64,000 nucleotides of DNA from G963674835 sp963674835 (GTDB lineage Bacteria > Planctomycetota > Planctomycetia > Pirellulales > Thermoguttaceae). The notes under the pieces were generated by a model. The model was not told the origin of the DNA and did not search any database. It worked only from the letters and a program-made list of their open reading frames with translations. Shown here in pieces: positions 45,379 to 54,500 of this stretch. The stretch is taken from the NCBI GenBank assembly GCA_963674835.2, contig CAXXKC010000002.1:682001-746000 (forward strand), in the 5' to 3' direction. The translations under genes and the position numbers were made by a program. How positions within the stretch are numbered: the first letter of the stretch is position 1; every line of letters begins with the position of its first letter.

Positions 45379-46680
45379 TCACGGCTCGCTGGGTTTTGCA
45401 TCGGCGACTGCCGCACACGCACGCCGCAGGAGTTCCTCATACGGGTACGCGCCCGAACCGCCGGTTTGGCGAGTGACAACCAAGTCGAGACTAGGCACAA
45501 AAGCAATCAACTGTCCGCCCGACCCCGGTTTGTCGCGCGCATCGGCGGGAATCCCTTTGCCGCTTCGCCCCTCACCGTTGAGCCGTGCGGGCAATTGCCA
45601 GCCGTGAGTGAACACATCGGCGTTGATCTTAAATCGCAGCTCTGGTGTTGTCACGCTGTGCGTGGGGGCGGCAGTCTGGCGTACGAACCACTCGGGTATC
45701 ACTTGCTTGTCGCGCCAGCGGCCGTTGCGGAGCATGCAGTAGGCGATGCGAGCCAGGTCGCGGGCAGGCATGCCGATTCCGTGTGAAGGATGCCGGCCGA
45801 TCTTCTCATCGTCGAAGTATTGGAACCACCAATGCTCGATGCCCAGCGGCTTGAACAACGACTCGATGGCGAACTGGTCGTACGGCTTGCCGGTGACCGT
45901 TTCGCAAACCAGCGCCGCGTGGCAAAGCGCATGGGTCGAATAGCCGCACGCCGTGCCCGGATCGAACGCGAGATTCGCGGTGCGAGGATCGCCGGTATGC
46001 CCGAGCATCCACTGCCAAGTGCCATTATTCGGCGCACCAGTGCTCTCGGGGCAGATACCCGAGGTATGGTTGAGCAACTGCTTGACGGTGATCTTAGCTT
46101 TTCGGGGATCGCTCAGCGGGTGTGCCCAAGGGATGAAATCGAACGCGAGGTCGTCGAACGACATCTTCTTCGGTGTCAGCCCATGCTGGCTCTGCTCCGA
46201 AGCGATCGACAGGACCGTCGCACAAATGGCTTTCGAAACCGACGCCACGCGCCGCGCATCGGTTTTGGCACTGTTGCCGCGTTCGACCTCGAGCACGATA
46301 TACCCGTGGCGAATCACGACGGCTGCAAAGCCCCGGTCGTCGCTTCCCAGAAGCCATGCCTTCAGATCGGCCAGCTTGGCGGGATCCATCCCGGCCAGCC
46401 GCTGAATCTGTCCATCGTCGTCCAGCTTGCGCCACCCCCCCTGCGATTCGGGTGGCGGAAAGCAAGATTCGTCCTTCGGCTCGGCGGGCGGGAACGTCGA
46501 AGGTTCCCTCGCGACGTTGCCGTCGAGTTTCCCGCGGTCCTGCACGATGGTGGCCTGATCGCCTGCCCGCGCACCGCCGGGAAGGCAGACGACGACAACG
46601 ATCAGCAGGAGTCGCTTTACCTTCCGAGCAAGCGTACCCTTCAAAGGGAATGCGTCTGGGACTGTATCACCGGTGCGCAT
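45379..46680 (-). CDS. Beta-lactamase-family (class C-like) serine hydrolase
   Basis: The ATG (46678-46680) follows GAGAGGTGG. The 433-aa product has a signal peptide (RKVKRLLLIVVVVCLPGGARA). The active-site SxxK is SVSK (Ser147, Lys150). The second motif is YST (247-249) rather than YxN, and the third region is DKPGSGGQLIAF in place of KTG/HxG. The LLNHTSGI helix matches penicillin-binding-protein-like esterases. Such enzymes act on small esters or peptides in the envelope and are rarely true beta-lactamases; the YST substitution makes antibiotic hydrolysis less likely. Confidence 0.82.
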   Translation of the reverse strand: MRTGDTVPDAFPLKGTLARKVKRLLLIVVVVCLPGGARAGDQATIVQDRGKLDGNVAREPSTFPPAEPKDESCFPPPESQGGWRKLDDDGQIQRLAGMDPAKLADLKAWLLGSDDRGFAAVVIRHGYIVLEVERGNSAKTDARRVASVSKAICATVLSIASEQSQHGLTPKKMSFDDLAFDFIPWAHPLSDPRKAKITVKQLLNHTSGICPESTGAPNNGTWQWMLGHTGDPRTANLAFDPGTACGYSTHALCHAALVCETVTGKPYDQFAIESLFKPLGIEHWWFQYFDDEKIGRHPSHGIGMPARDLARIAYCMLRNGRWRDKQVIPEWFVRQTAAPTHSVTTPELRFKINADVFTHGWQLPARLNGEGRSGKGIPADARDKPGSGGQLIAFVPSLDLVVTRQTGGSGAYPYEELLRRACAAVADAKPSEP

Positions 46681-46723
46681 GCGAACCACCTCTCGGAACT
46701 GGGCCACTGGAATACGCGGCCCT

Positions 46724-46753
46724 ATTATACAGAGCGATGCGCGACCAGACGAA
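46724..46753 (-). promoter_or_regulatory. Probable promoter of the serine hydrolase gene
   Basis: TATAAT (46724-46729, minus strand) with TTCGTC 18 bases upstream (46748-46753), about 45 bases before the ATG. The -10 is consensus, the -35 poor. The rest of the 318-base gap (46681-46998) has a weak plus-strand candidate (TTGCCC, 18 bases, TAGACT) for the next operon. Confidence 0.5.
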
Positions 46754-46998
46754 GCCGCCCGGTCGGTGCGAAGTGGTTGACCACGTTAGCACCCCCGAGA
46801 TCGCGGGGACACGATCCCGCTGGTTTGGCCACAGACCAGCAAGCGGGTTTCTGCTCTTCATGCATCGGTTCCATTGCCCACCCCCCTCGTTTGTCGTTAG
46901 ACTGAACAGGAAGCGGCGTTGCGTGTCGATGCAGACCGGCCGCGGCGAGGGTCTCGCATGGCTCGAACCGCCAGTCCTTTCACGATTTCAGGAAATCA

Positions 46999-48240
46999 GT
47001 GCGCGATCTCCTTCCACTAACCCACCACCTCCCCGGAGCCGCCGGATCGCGACGATGGCTGCCATGGACAGCCGCCGTGGTGATGGCATTTGCATTGCCA
47101 TGGCCGGCCTGGGCCTGCAACGTGCCCGTGTTCCGCTACGCGCTGGAGCGGTGGCCGGCCGACACGTACCGGCTCAATGTGTACTTCTGGCACGAGTTAG
47201 ACCCAGCGATTGAGAAGAAGCTTGACGGCCTGGCCGAGCGACCATCGAACGTAGCCGTGTCGTTTGTCGACCTGGAGAAGGCCAATCCCGAGGACACAGA
47301 ATACGCGGACGTTAAGATCGAGCGCAAGGATTTGCCCTGGCTCGTGCTCCGATATCCGGATCGCGATGGGCCGTCACCTGTCGCCTGGTCTGGACGGCTC
47401 GAAGCCGACACGCTCGACCGCCTGATCGACTCGCCGCTTCGGCACGAGGTGGTTCGCCGCATCGCGTCGGGAGAATCGGCTGTGTGGGTATTCCTGGAAA
47501 GCGGCGATGTTGAGAAGGATCGCAACGCCCGGCAAGTGATCGAGCGGCAGGTCACCGCGGCCGAAAAGGAATTGCAGATTCCAAAGCCCGACCAACTCGA
47601 TTACTCGGTGGCCGACTTGGCGCCGGCCGGCGACGACAACAACTCCCCCGATGGTTCCCCGGTGAAGATCCGCTTGAAGGTCGACTTCTCGGTGCTGACG
47701 CTTTCCCGCAGCAATCCGGCCGAGGCTTTGTTTGTTGCGATGCTTCTAGAGTCGGAGCCCGACCTGCGCGAGTATTCCGGGGAACCCATGGCGTTTCCGA
47801 TTTTTGGACAAGGCCGGGTCCTGTGGGCACTGGTCGGCAAAGGCATCAATGCCGAGAACGTGGCGGAGGCCTGCGAGTTTCTCGTGAAGGGCTGCTCCTG
47901 CCAGGTGAAGAGCATGAATCCGGGCGTCGATCTACTCACGTCGGCCGACTGGACCGGGCTGCTGGAAGGCAGCATTTCGGTAGAGACCATCGGCCCGACC
48001 GACCTGACCATCGTTGCGCCGCGTCTGGGCGCTGGCGAGGAACCCGTTGAGCGACCCCAAGCGGGCGAGCTCTCCGCGGACAAGCGTATCGCGGCGACCG
48101 CACCCGTTGCGAGCGAATCGAGCTCGTCCGCAGGCAGCCGAAGCTACGGGGTTCTCGTCGGAGCCGGAGTCGTGCTTGGTCTGATGCTGGCAGTGGCCGC
48201 CATTGCAACGGTTGTGTTGACCGTTCGGAAGTCGCAATAG
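46999..48240 (+). CDS. Anchored extracytoplasmic protein of the ABC-transporter operon
   Basis: A GTG start at 46999 gives 413 residues. The signal (RRWLPWTAAVVMAFALPWPA) ends at WAC followed by NVPVFRYALERW, a sequence that recurs in planctomycete proteins encoded before FtsX-like permeases; the Cys could be lipidated. The middle has a thioredoxin-like look (PWLVLRYPDRDG, CxC in GCSCQVKSM), and a single transmembrane helix lies near the C-terminus (GVLVGAGVVLGLMLAVAAIA). It starts an operon: the permease gene follows 11 bases after its stop. Probably the substrate-handling or regulatory partner of the transporter. Confidence 0.72.
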   Translation: MRDLLPLTHHLPGAAGSRRWLPWTAAVVMAFALPWPAWACNVPVFRYALERWPADTYRLNVYFWHELDPAIEKKLDGLAERPSNVAVSFVDLEKANPEDTEYADVKIERKDLPWLVLRYPDRDGPSPVAWSGRLEADTLDRLIDSPLRHEVVRRIASGESAVWVFLESGDVEKDRNARQVIERQVTAAEKELQIPKPDQLDYSVADLAPAGDDNNSPDGSPVKIRLKVDFSVLTLSRSNPAEALFVAMLLESEPDLREYSGEPMAFPIFGQGRVLWALVGKGINAENVAEACEFLVKGCSCQVKSMNPGVDLLTSADWTGLLEGSISVETIGPTDLTIVAPRLGAGEEPVERPQAGELSADKRIAATAPVASESSSSAGSRSYGVLVGAGVVLGLMLAVAAIATVVLTVRKSQ

Positions 48241-48251
48241 GAGTACCCGCG

Positions 48252-49532
48252 ATGCCCTTGTACCGCGTCGTCCTCCGAGAGCTACTCCACTATCGGTGGA
48301 ATTCGCTCGCCGGACTGGGCGCGGTGATGCTGGCCGTCTGCGCGATCGCCGGCACGCGAACGATCCTGACCGCCTATCAGGAGCGCACACGGGACGTGCT
48401 GGAGGCGAAACGGGCCCAGGTGCAGTCCAGCCTGGCCAGCCTCGAGGCAGACATTCACAAGGCCATGGGCGAGCTCGGCTTCAACCTGGTCATCTTGCCG
48501 GAAGGACAGGATCTGTCCGACTGGTACGCCGACGACGAGGCGACGGCCACCATGGACGAGAACTACGTGGATCGCCTGCTCCAGTCCGGATCGATCGCCG
48601 TTCGCTATCCGGTGGCCCAACTGCGGCGGCGCGTCCAGTGGCCGGAAACGAAGTGGACGATTATCGTCGTGGGGCGAGCCCTGCCGACAGTGCCGTCGCG
48701 CGGTGAGAACTCGCCACCGCCAAACGATGTGCCGGCCGCGCGCCACATGGAGGCCATTTCGCCCGGTGAAGTCGCGTTGGGACACGAGCTTCACCATGTG
48801 CTGGGAATGAAGCAGGGCGACACGATCGAACTGTTTGGCCGCAAGATGCGCGTGCACAAGTGCCTGCCACGCGAAGGTAACAAGGACGACATCGCTATCT
48901 TCATGAACCTCAAAGACGCCCAGGCGATGCTCGGCCAGCCGGGCCGTATCAACGAGATCCTCGCGCTCGGGTGCAGTATGGCGTCAGAGGCGTTCCAGGA
49001 CGTTCGCGTCGCTGTTTCGCGGGTGCTGCCCGGCACGCAGGTCGTGGAGCGATCTCCCAGTGTTCTCGCAGCTACCAAGGCCGCCAGGGACGTGAAGAGG
49101 TTCGAGGAAGCATGCCTGCTGAAGGAACAGATCGTCCAGGAATCGCTGCTGCGCGATTGCTGGAGGCTGACAGACCTGGTAAATCTTCTGGCGGCCGCAT
49201 CGTGCGCGCTCTGGATAGGATGGCTGGCCTGGAGCAATGCCGCCGAGCGCACCGTCGAGTTGGGCCTCTGGCGAGCGTGCGGGCTGGGTGCGCGCCGCTT
49301 GGTCATGCTGTTTCTGGGACGATGGATGACCCTGGGAATGCTGGGAACGGCCGCCGGCCTGGCGGTCGTGATGCTGGCAGGCGCATGGGTCGGCGACGTC
49401 CGCATTGCCGATCCAATGCTCTGGGGCCTGACGCTGAGCGTCGCGATCGTTCTTTCAGCCATTGCCAGCGTTACGGCGGTTTTGATCGTCCGCCGAAAGG
49501 ACCCGGCGGCGGCCTTGCGGGGAAATGCGTAG
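48252..49532 (+). CDS. FtsX/MacB-like ABC permease, first copy
   Basis: The 426-aa protein has an N-terminal membrane helix (LAGLGAVMLAVCAIAGTRT), a large extracytoplasmic domain with GFNLVILPEGQDLSDWY (about 77-93), and three C-terminal helices (LAAASCALWIGWLAW, LGMLGTAAGLAVVML, LTLSVAIVLSAIASVTAV), the FtsX/MacB topology. It is paralogous to the next gene (shared FNLVILP, DWY, VDRL and RVQWPE/RIQWPE blocks), so the pair likely forms a heterodimeric permease. These transporters move lipids, lipoproteins or peptides, or transmit mechanical signals. Confidence 0.85.
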   Translation: MPLYRVVLRELLHYRWNSLAGLGAVMLAVCAIAGTRTILTAYQERTRDVLEAKRAQVQSSLASLEADIHKAMGELGFNLVILPEGQDLSDWYADDEATATMDENYVDRLLQSGSIAVRYPVAQLRRRVQWPETKWTIIVVGRALPTVPSRGENSPPPNDVPAARHMEAISPGEVALGHELHHVLGMKQGDTIELFGRKMRVHKCLPREGNKDDIAIFMNLKDAQAMLGQPGRINEILALGCSMASEAFQDVRVAVSRVLPGTQVVERSPSVLAATKAARDVKRFEEACLLKEQIVQESLLRDCWRLTDLVNLLAAASCALWIGWLAWSNAAERTVELGLWRACGLGARRLVMLFLGRWMTLGMLGTAAGLAVVMLAGAWVGDVRIADPMLWGLTLSVAIVLSAIASVTAVLIVRRKDPAAALRGNA

Positions 49533-49541
49533 GTGAGATCC

Positions 49542-50834
49542 ATGAGCTTCTCCCGACTGATTCTCAAGGAAATCGCGTATCGCAAAGGAACGTTCCTTTT
49601 GGCGGTGCTGGCCGTTGCGGGCGCCGTCGCTTCGCTCGTCGCTTCGCTGGCCATCCTGGACTTGCACGATCGCCGCACCGAGGAGGTGCTCGCGTCGCTC
49701 GAAAAGCAGACGTCGGACCGCACCGCCGAGTTGGCGGACGATATGCGTCGGGCCACGCTCAAGATGAGCTTCAATCTGGTGATCCTTCCCAAGAACCAGA
49801 ATCTGAAGGACTGGTACACCGACGACTTCGCAGCGCAGTACATGCCCGAGTCGTACGTCGATCGTTTGGCCGCGTCGAACATCGTGACGGTGCAGCATTT
49901 GCTGCCCAGCCTCCAACAGCGCATTCAGTGGCCCGAACAGAAGGATCGAACGATCATTCTCGTCGGCACGCGGGGAGAGGTGCCGTATCTGCATCAGAGA
50001 CCCAAGGTACCGCTAGTGCAGCCCGTGCCCGAAGGCAAGATCGTCCTCGGCCATCAACTTCAGGAAACGCTTTCGCTCAAGGAAGGCGATATGGTGCGGC
50101 TGCTGGGCCGCGAGTTCGTCGTGCATCGTTGCCTGGAACAGCGCGGGACCAAAGATGACATTTCGGCTTGGATACCGCTTGGCGAAGCCCAGCAGTTGCT
50201 CGAACGCAAAGGGCAGATCAACGCCATTCTTGCCCTGCACTGCATGTGTGCCGGAAAGGACTTGAGCAAGGTGCGAAGCGACATCGAGGCCGTGCTGCCC
50301 GACACGCAGGTCGTGGAAATGGGCTCGAAGTTTCTCGCCCGCTACGAGGCGCGCGCCCGGGTTCGCCAGGAGAGCCAGGCAGCCCTGGAGCGGCAACGCG
50401 CCCATCGAGACCTACTCAGGACCCAACGTGAGGGGCTGATATCGGTGCTCACCCCGGCGCTCGTGTCGGTGGCCGGGTTGTGGTTGTTGGTCTCGGCGTT
50501 TCGCGATGTGCGCGTGCGGCGGCCCGAGTACGGCATCTTGAGGGCGATCGGCGTCGGTTCGTGGCGGATCGCTGGGCTCTTTCTCGGCAAAGCTGTTCTC
50601 CTGGGGCTCCTGGGCGCTGCGTTGGGATACGGCCTCGGCGTGACCGTGGCGATTTGCTTCGGCGAGCCGGCCGATACCAGTCGCTTCTCCGCCGCCGCGA
50701 TCGGGTCGATGATTCGCCCCGCTTGGGCGGCCCTGGCCGTGGCGTCCGCCGTGGCGGTGGCCGCGCTGGCAACCTGGATTCCGGCACTCGTCGCCGCCCG
50801 GACCGATCCGGCAAGCATTCTCCGAGAAGGATAG
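49542..50834 (+). CDS. FtsX/MacB-like ABC permease, second copy
   Basis: Start ATG 49542 follows AGGTGAG; a GTG 9 bases earlier is also in frame. The 430-aa product has the same topology as its upstream paralogue: N-terminal helix (FLLAVLAVAGAVASLVASLA), an extracytoplasmic domain with SFNLVILPKNQNLKDWY, and three C-terminal helices with the FtsX motif VRVRRPEYGILRAIGVGSWR. This motif contacts the ATPase. It lies between its partner permease and the ATPase gene, with the ATPase ATG 2 bases after its stop. Confidence 0.86.
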   Translation: MSFSRLILKEIAYRKGTFLLAVLAVAGAVASLVASLAILDLHDRRTEEVLASLEKQTSDRTAELADDMRRATLKMSFNLVILPKNQNLKDWYTDDFAAQYMPESYVDRLAASNIVTVQHLLPSLQQRIQWPEQKDRTIILVGTRGEVPYLHQRPKVPLVQPVPEGKIVLGHQLQETLSLKEGDMVRLLGREFVVHRCLEQRGTKDDISAWIPLGEAQQLLERKGQINAILALHCMCAGKDLSKVRSDIEAVLPDTQVVEMGSKFLARYEARARVRQESQAALERQRAHRDLLRTQREGLISVLTPALVSVAGLWLLVSAFRDVRVRRPEYGILRAIGVGSWRIAGLFLGKAVLLGLLGAALGYGLGVTVAICFGEPADTSRFSAAAIGSMIRPAWAALAVASAVAVAALATWIPALVAARTDPASILREG

Positions 50835-50836
50835 CA

Positions 50837-51523
50837 ATGACACTGGAAGCCACCGAACTGACGAAAACGTTTGCCGGCCCGACAGGCACGGTCACCGCGT
50901 TGAGCGACGTTACGTTCCGCGTCGAATCGGGCGAATTCCTGGCCGTCCGCGGGCCCAGCGGCTGCGGCAAGACGACGCTCTTGATGATGCTCGGCGCGCT
51001 GTTGCATCCATCGAGCGGCCGGGTCACGATCGACGGGTGCAATCCTTACGACCTGTCGCCCGAAGCCCGCAGCCGTTTTCGAGCCGAACATGTGGGCTTC
51101 GTCTTCCAGGAGTTCTACCTCGTGCCATATCTTTCGGTACTGGAAAACGTGCTGGCGCCGTCGCTGGCCATTCCGCGAGCCGACGCCGACGCCCACGGGC
51201 GCAGCCTCTTGCAGCGTTTCCAATTGGAACAGCGCGCGGCGCACGTGCCGGCCGCCCTAAGCACGGGCGAGCGTCAACGGGTGGCGTTGGCGCGGGCCCT
51301 CTTCCACGAGCCGAAGTTGCTTCTGGCCGACGAGCCGACGGGAAACCTCGACGCCGACAGCGCCCAGCGCGTGCTTCGCCACTTCGCCGAGTTCGCCGAG
51401 GGTGGTGGCACCGTGATCATGGTAACTCACGACACCCAGGCCGCTGCCTACGCTCACCGCTCGTTGGAATTGGAGGCGGGCCGAATGGTGCCCCTTGCCG
51501 CACAGCGAGACGACACCCACTGA
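50837..51523 (+). CDS. ABC transporter ATP-binding protein
   Basis: The 228-aa subunit has Walker A GPSGCGKTT (39-47), Q-loop FVFQEFYLVPYLSV, signature LSTGERQRVALARAL (about 141-155), Walker B LLLADEPTGNLD (about 161-172) and H-loop VTHD. The type is LolD/FtsE/MacB-like, as expected for FtsX-type permeases. The signature reads LSTGE instead of the usual LSGGQ. It completes the transporter encoded by the preceding three genes. The propeller-methyltransferase gene starts 44 bases downstream and may be co-transcribed. Confidence 0.94.
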   Translation: MTLEATELTKTFAGPTGTVTALSDVTFRVESGEFLAVRGPSGCGKTTLLMMLGALLHPSSGRVTIDGCNPYDLSPEARSRFRAEHVGFVFQEFYLVPYLSVLENVLAPSLAIPRADADAHGRSLLQRFQLEQRAAHVPAALSTGERQRVALARALFHEPKLLLADEPTGNLDADSAQRVLRHFAEFAEGGGTVIMVTHDTQAAAYAHRSLELEAGRMVPLAAQRDDTH

Positions 51524-51567
51524 AGATGAGAATCGCCATTTCGACGCAAACAACCCTGGAGGATGTG

Positions 51568-54500
51568 ATGCAGTTCTGGTTGCAAGAGGGATCGAGACGT
51601 TTCGCGGCGGTCAGGTGCGTCAGGCTTGGCGTGCTCCTGCTGTTGGCTGTTGCGGCCGGCGCCGACTGGCCCCAGTGGCGGCACGATGCAGGACGAGGAG
51701 CGTCGACACCCGCTGCACTTCCGGCGCAATTGCGTCTGCAATGGATTCGCCATTTGCCCGAGCCGCAGCCTGCCTGGCCAAAGAGTCAGCCGTCGCTCCG
51801 CTTCGACGTCTCCTACTCCCCGGTGGCCGCCGGCAAACAGCTCTTCGTCCCGTCGATGGTCACCGACAGCGTGACGGCCTACGATGCGGAAACGGGCGCC
51901 CAACAGTGGCGGTTCTTTGCCGACGGACCGGTCCGCTTCGCCCCCGTCGTCTACCACGATCGCGTGTTCTTTGCGTCGGACGACGGTTACCTCTACTGCG
52001 TCACCGCCGAGGACGGACGGCTTGTGTGGCGGTTCTCGGGCGGCCCAAAGCAACGCAACATCCTGGGCAATCAGCGGCTGATCTCCACTTGGCCGATCCG
52101 GGGTGGGCCGGTGCTGTTGGACGACACGATCTATTTTACGGCAGGCATTTGGCCGTTCATGGGAGTCTTCATCCACGCCGTCGATGCCCGGACCGGCAAA
52201 CCGGTTTGGACCAACAGCAGCGACAGTTGCCCCTATGTCATCCAGCCGCACAGAAGTCCGGCGTTCAGCGGCTTCGTTCCGCGGGGACACCTCGCGGCAA
52301 GCGAAGGTGGCCTGGTGATTCCCGGCGGCCGCACTCCGCCGGCGTGCTACGATCGGGAGACCGGCCAGCAGCTTCAGTGGATTTGGTCCCACAAAGGAGG
52401 CGGCACCTGCAACGTCGCTGCGCATATGGAGTCGTATTTCACCACCGACGGGTTGCGAAAGATCGCCGATGGCTCGGTCGTCTTGCCGGCAGACTGGGCC
52501 GTTCACGACGACACGGGTTTCTACAGTCTTTCAGACAACGAACTCGTTGCCCATGGCTTCCAACTGCACGAGCGGCCGCTCGAAAAGGCCGACTCGAAGG
52601 GGCGATCAGACGGCGTTTCCAAACGCGGCCTCGAAAAGGCCTGGAAGGTAAGCGTCGGGGACGACTGCGGCCGCCTGATGTTGAAGGCCGGCGGCCGCTT
52701 CTATGCGGGCAACAGCGGCAGCATATCCGCCTTGGACGTCGACGCCGCCGAGGGCAAGGCCACGATCGGCTGGCGACAGTCGATCGAAGGTGAGCCTTGG
52801 ACTATGCTTGCAGCCGACGACCGATTGTTCGTGGTGACGGCCGCCGGGGATATCTACTGCTTCGGCGGCAAATCGGTCGCTCCAACCGCGTACGACCGGC
52901 CGGCGCTCGGCAACGCCGTTCAGCAGGATGGCAACGCTCGGAACATCCTCCAGGCAGCCGGCGTGAGCGAAGGCTATGCCCTCGTGTTCGGTTTGGGCAC
53001 CGGCCGGCTGGCTGAAGGGCTGGCGCGAGCCTCGAAACTTCACGTGATCGCCATTGACCCGGATTCGGAGAAGATCGACGCATTTCGCCGGCGTATGACC
53101 GATGCCGGTCTTTACGGAACCCGCGTCGAGGCGCGCACCGGCGACCCGACAGACTATCCGCTGCCGCCGTACCTGGCCAGCCTCATCGTCTGCGATGATC
53201 TCAAGGCGGCCGGGATCGACCGGAGCGAAGCCTTCTTCCAATCGGTCTACCATGCGCTGCGTCCTTACGGCGGGACGGCCCACCTGCCCCTAGCAGCGAA
53301 ATCGGTGCGCGAGAAGCTCGCCGCCATCGATCTTCCCGGCGCCGAGATCAAGGCCGACGGAGACGACGCGGCGTTGCTGGTTCGCACGGGCCCGCTTCCG
53401 GGCGCGGCCGATTGGACGCACCAGTACGCCGACGCGGCCAACACGGTCGTTTCGCAGGACTGCCAGGTCAAGGCGCCCTTAGGATTGTTATGGTTTGGCG
53501 GCCCTCCGAACGATGAAGTGTTGCCGCGGCACGGCCATGGTCCCAGCCCTCAGGTCGCAGCCGGACGGCTGTTCATCGAAGGACCCGACATGCTGCGAGC
53601 GATCGACATTTACACCGGCCGGCTCCTCTGGCAAACGGCCCTGCCGAAGCTGGGGAAGTTCTACGACAACACATCGCATCAGCCGGGGGCCGGGGAAATC
53701 GGTAGCAACTATGTCTCGTTGCCCGACTCGGTCTACGTGGCCTACGCCGACTCGATTCTTCGACTTGACGCCGCAACCGGCCGTCTCCTCGATCGGTTCA
53801 CCCTCCAAACCGAGTCCGATCGGCCTGCACCGCGTTGGGGCTACCTGGGAGTCTCCGAAGATCTGCTCGTCGCCACGTCGACGCCGATCGCGGTGCCGGA
53901 GAAGAAGTCGTCGGTCATGGATTTCATGTCCCGCTCGGAATCCGCTCGCTCGGAACAATCGCCCTCGCTTCAGAAGCTTCTCACGCCGGTCCCTTACGCG
54001 TCGACGAGCCAGCGGCTGGCGGTTCTCGACCGCCGCACGGGGCGCGTGCTTTGGGATCGCACGGCCAAGTACGGTTTCCGCCACAACAACATCGCCTTAG
54101 GCAACGGAAAACTGTTCTGCATCGACGGCCTTTCCACGATGCAGCAGCAACTGTTGGCACGGCGGGGAATCGATCTGGCCCAGTTCTCGGAAAAGCTGAT
54201 GGCACTGGACCTGCGCACCGGCAAAGAGTTGTGGAGCACTTCGGAAGACGTCTCGGGCACGTTCCTCGGATACAGCGCCGAGCACGACATTCTGCTCCAG
54301 GCCGGCAGCGCGGCGCGCGATCGCGCGGCCGACGAAACCCGCGTCGGCATGGTGGCGTACCGCGGGGTCGACGGCCATGTGCTCTGGCAGGATCTCGACC
54401 GGTCATACAGCGGCCCCTGCATGCTCCACGGCGACACGATCATTACGCAAAGCACTTCGTTTTCACTGCTCACCGGTCAGCCGCAGATGCGCCGACATCC

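Noticed and set aside
45379..46680. Antibiotic-resistance beta-lactamase
   Set aside because: The SxxK is present but the YxN is YST and there is no KTG; it is better placed with envelope esterase/peptidase-type serine hydrolases.
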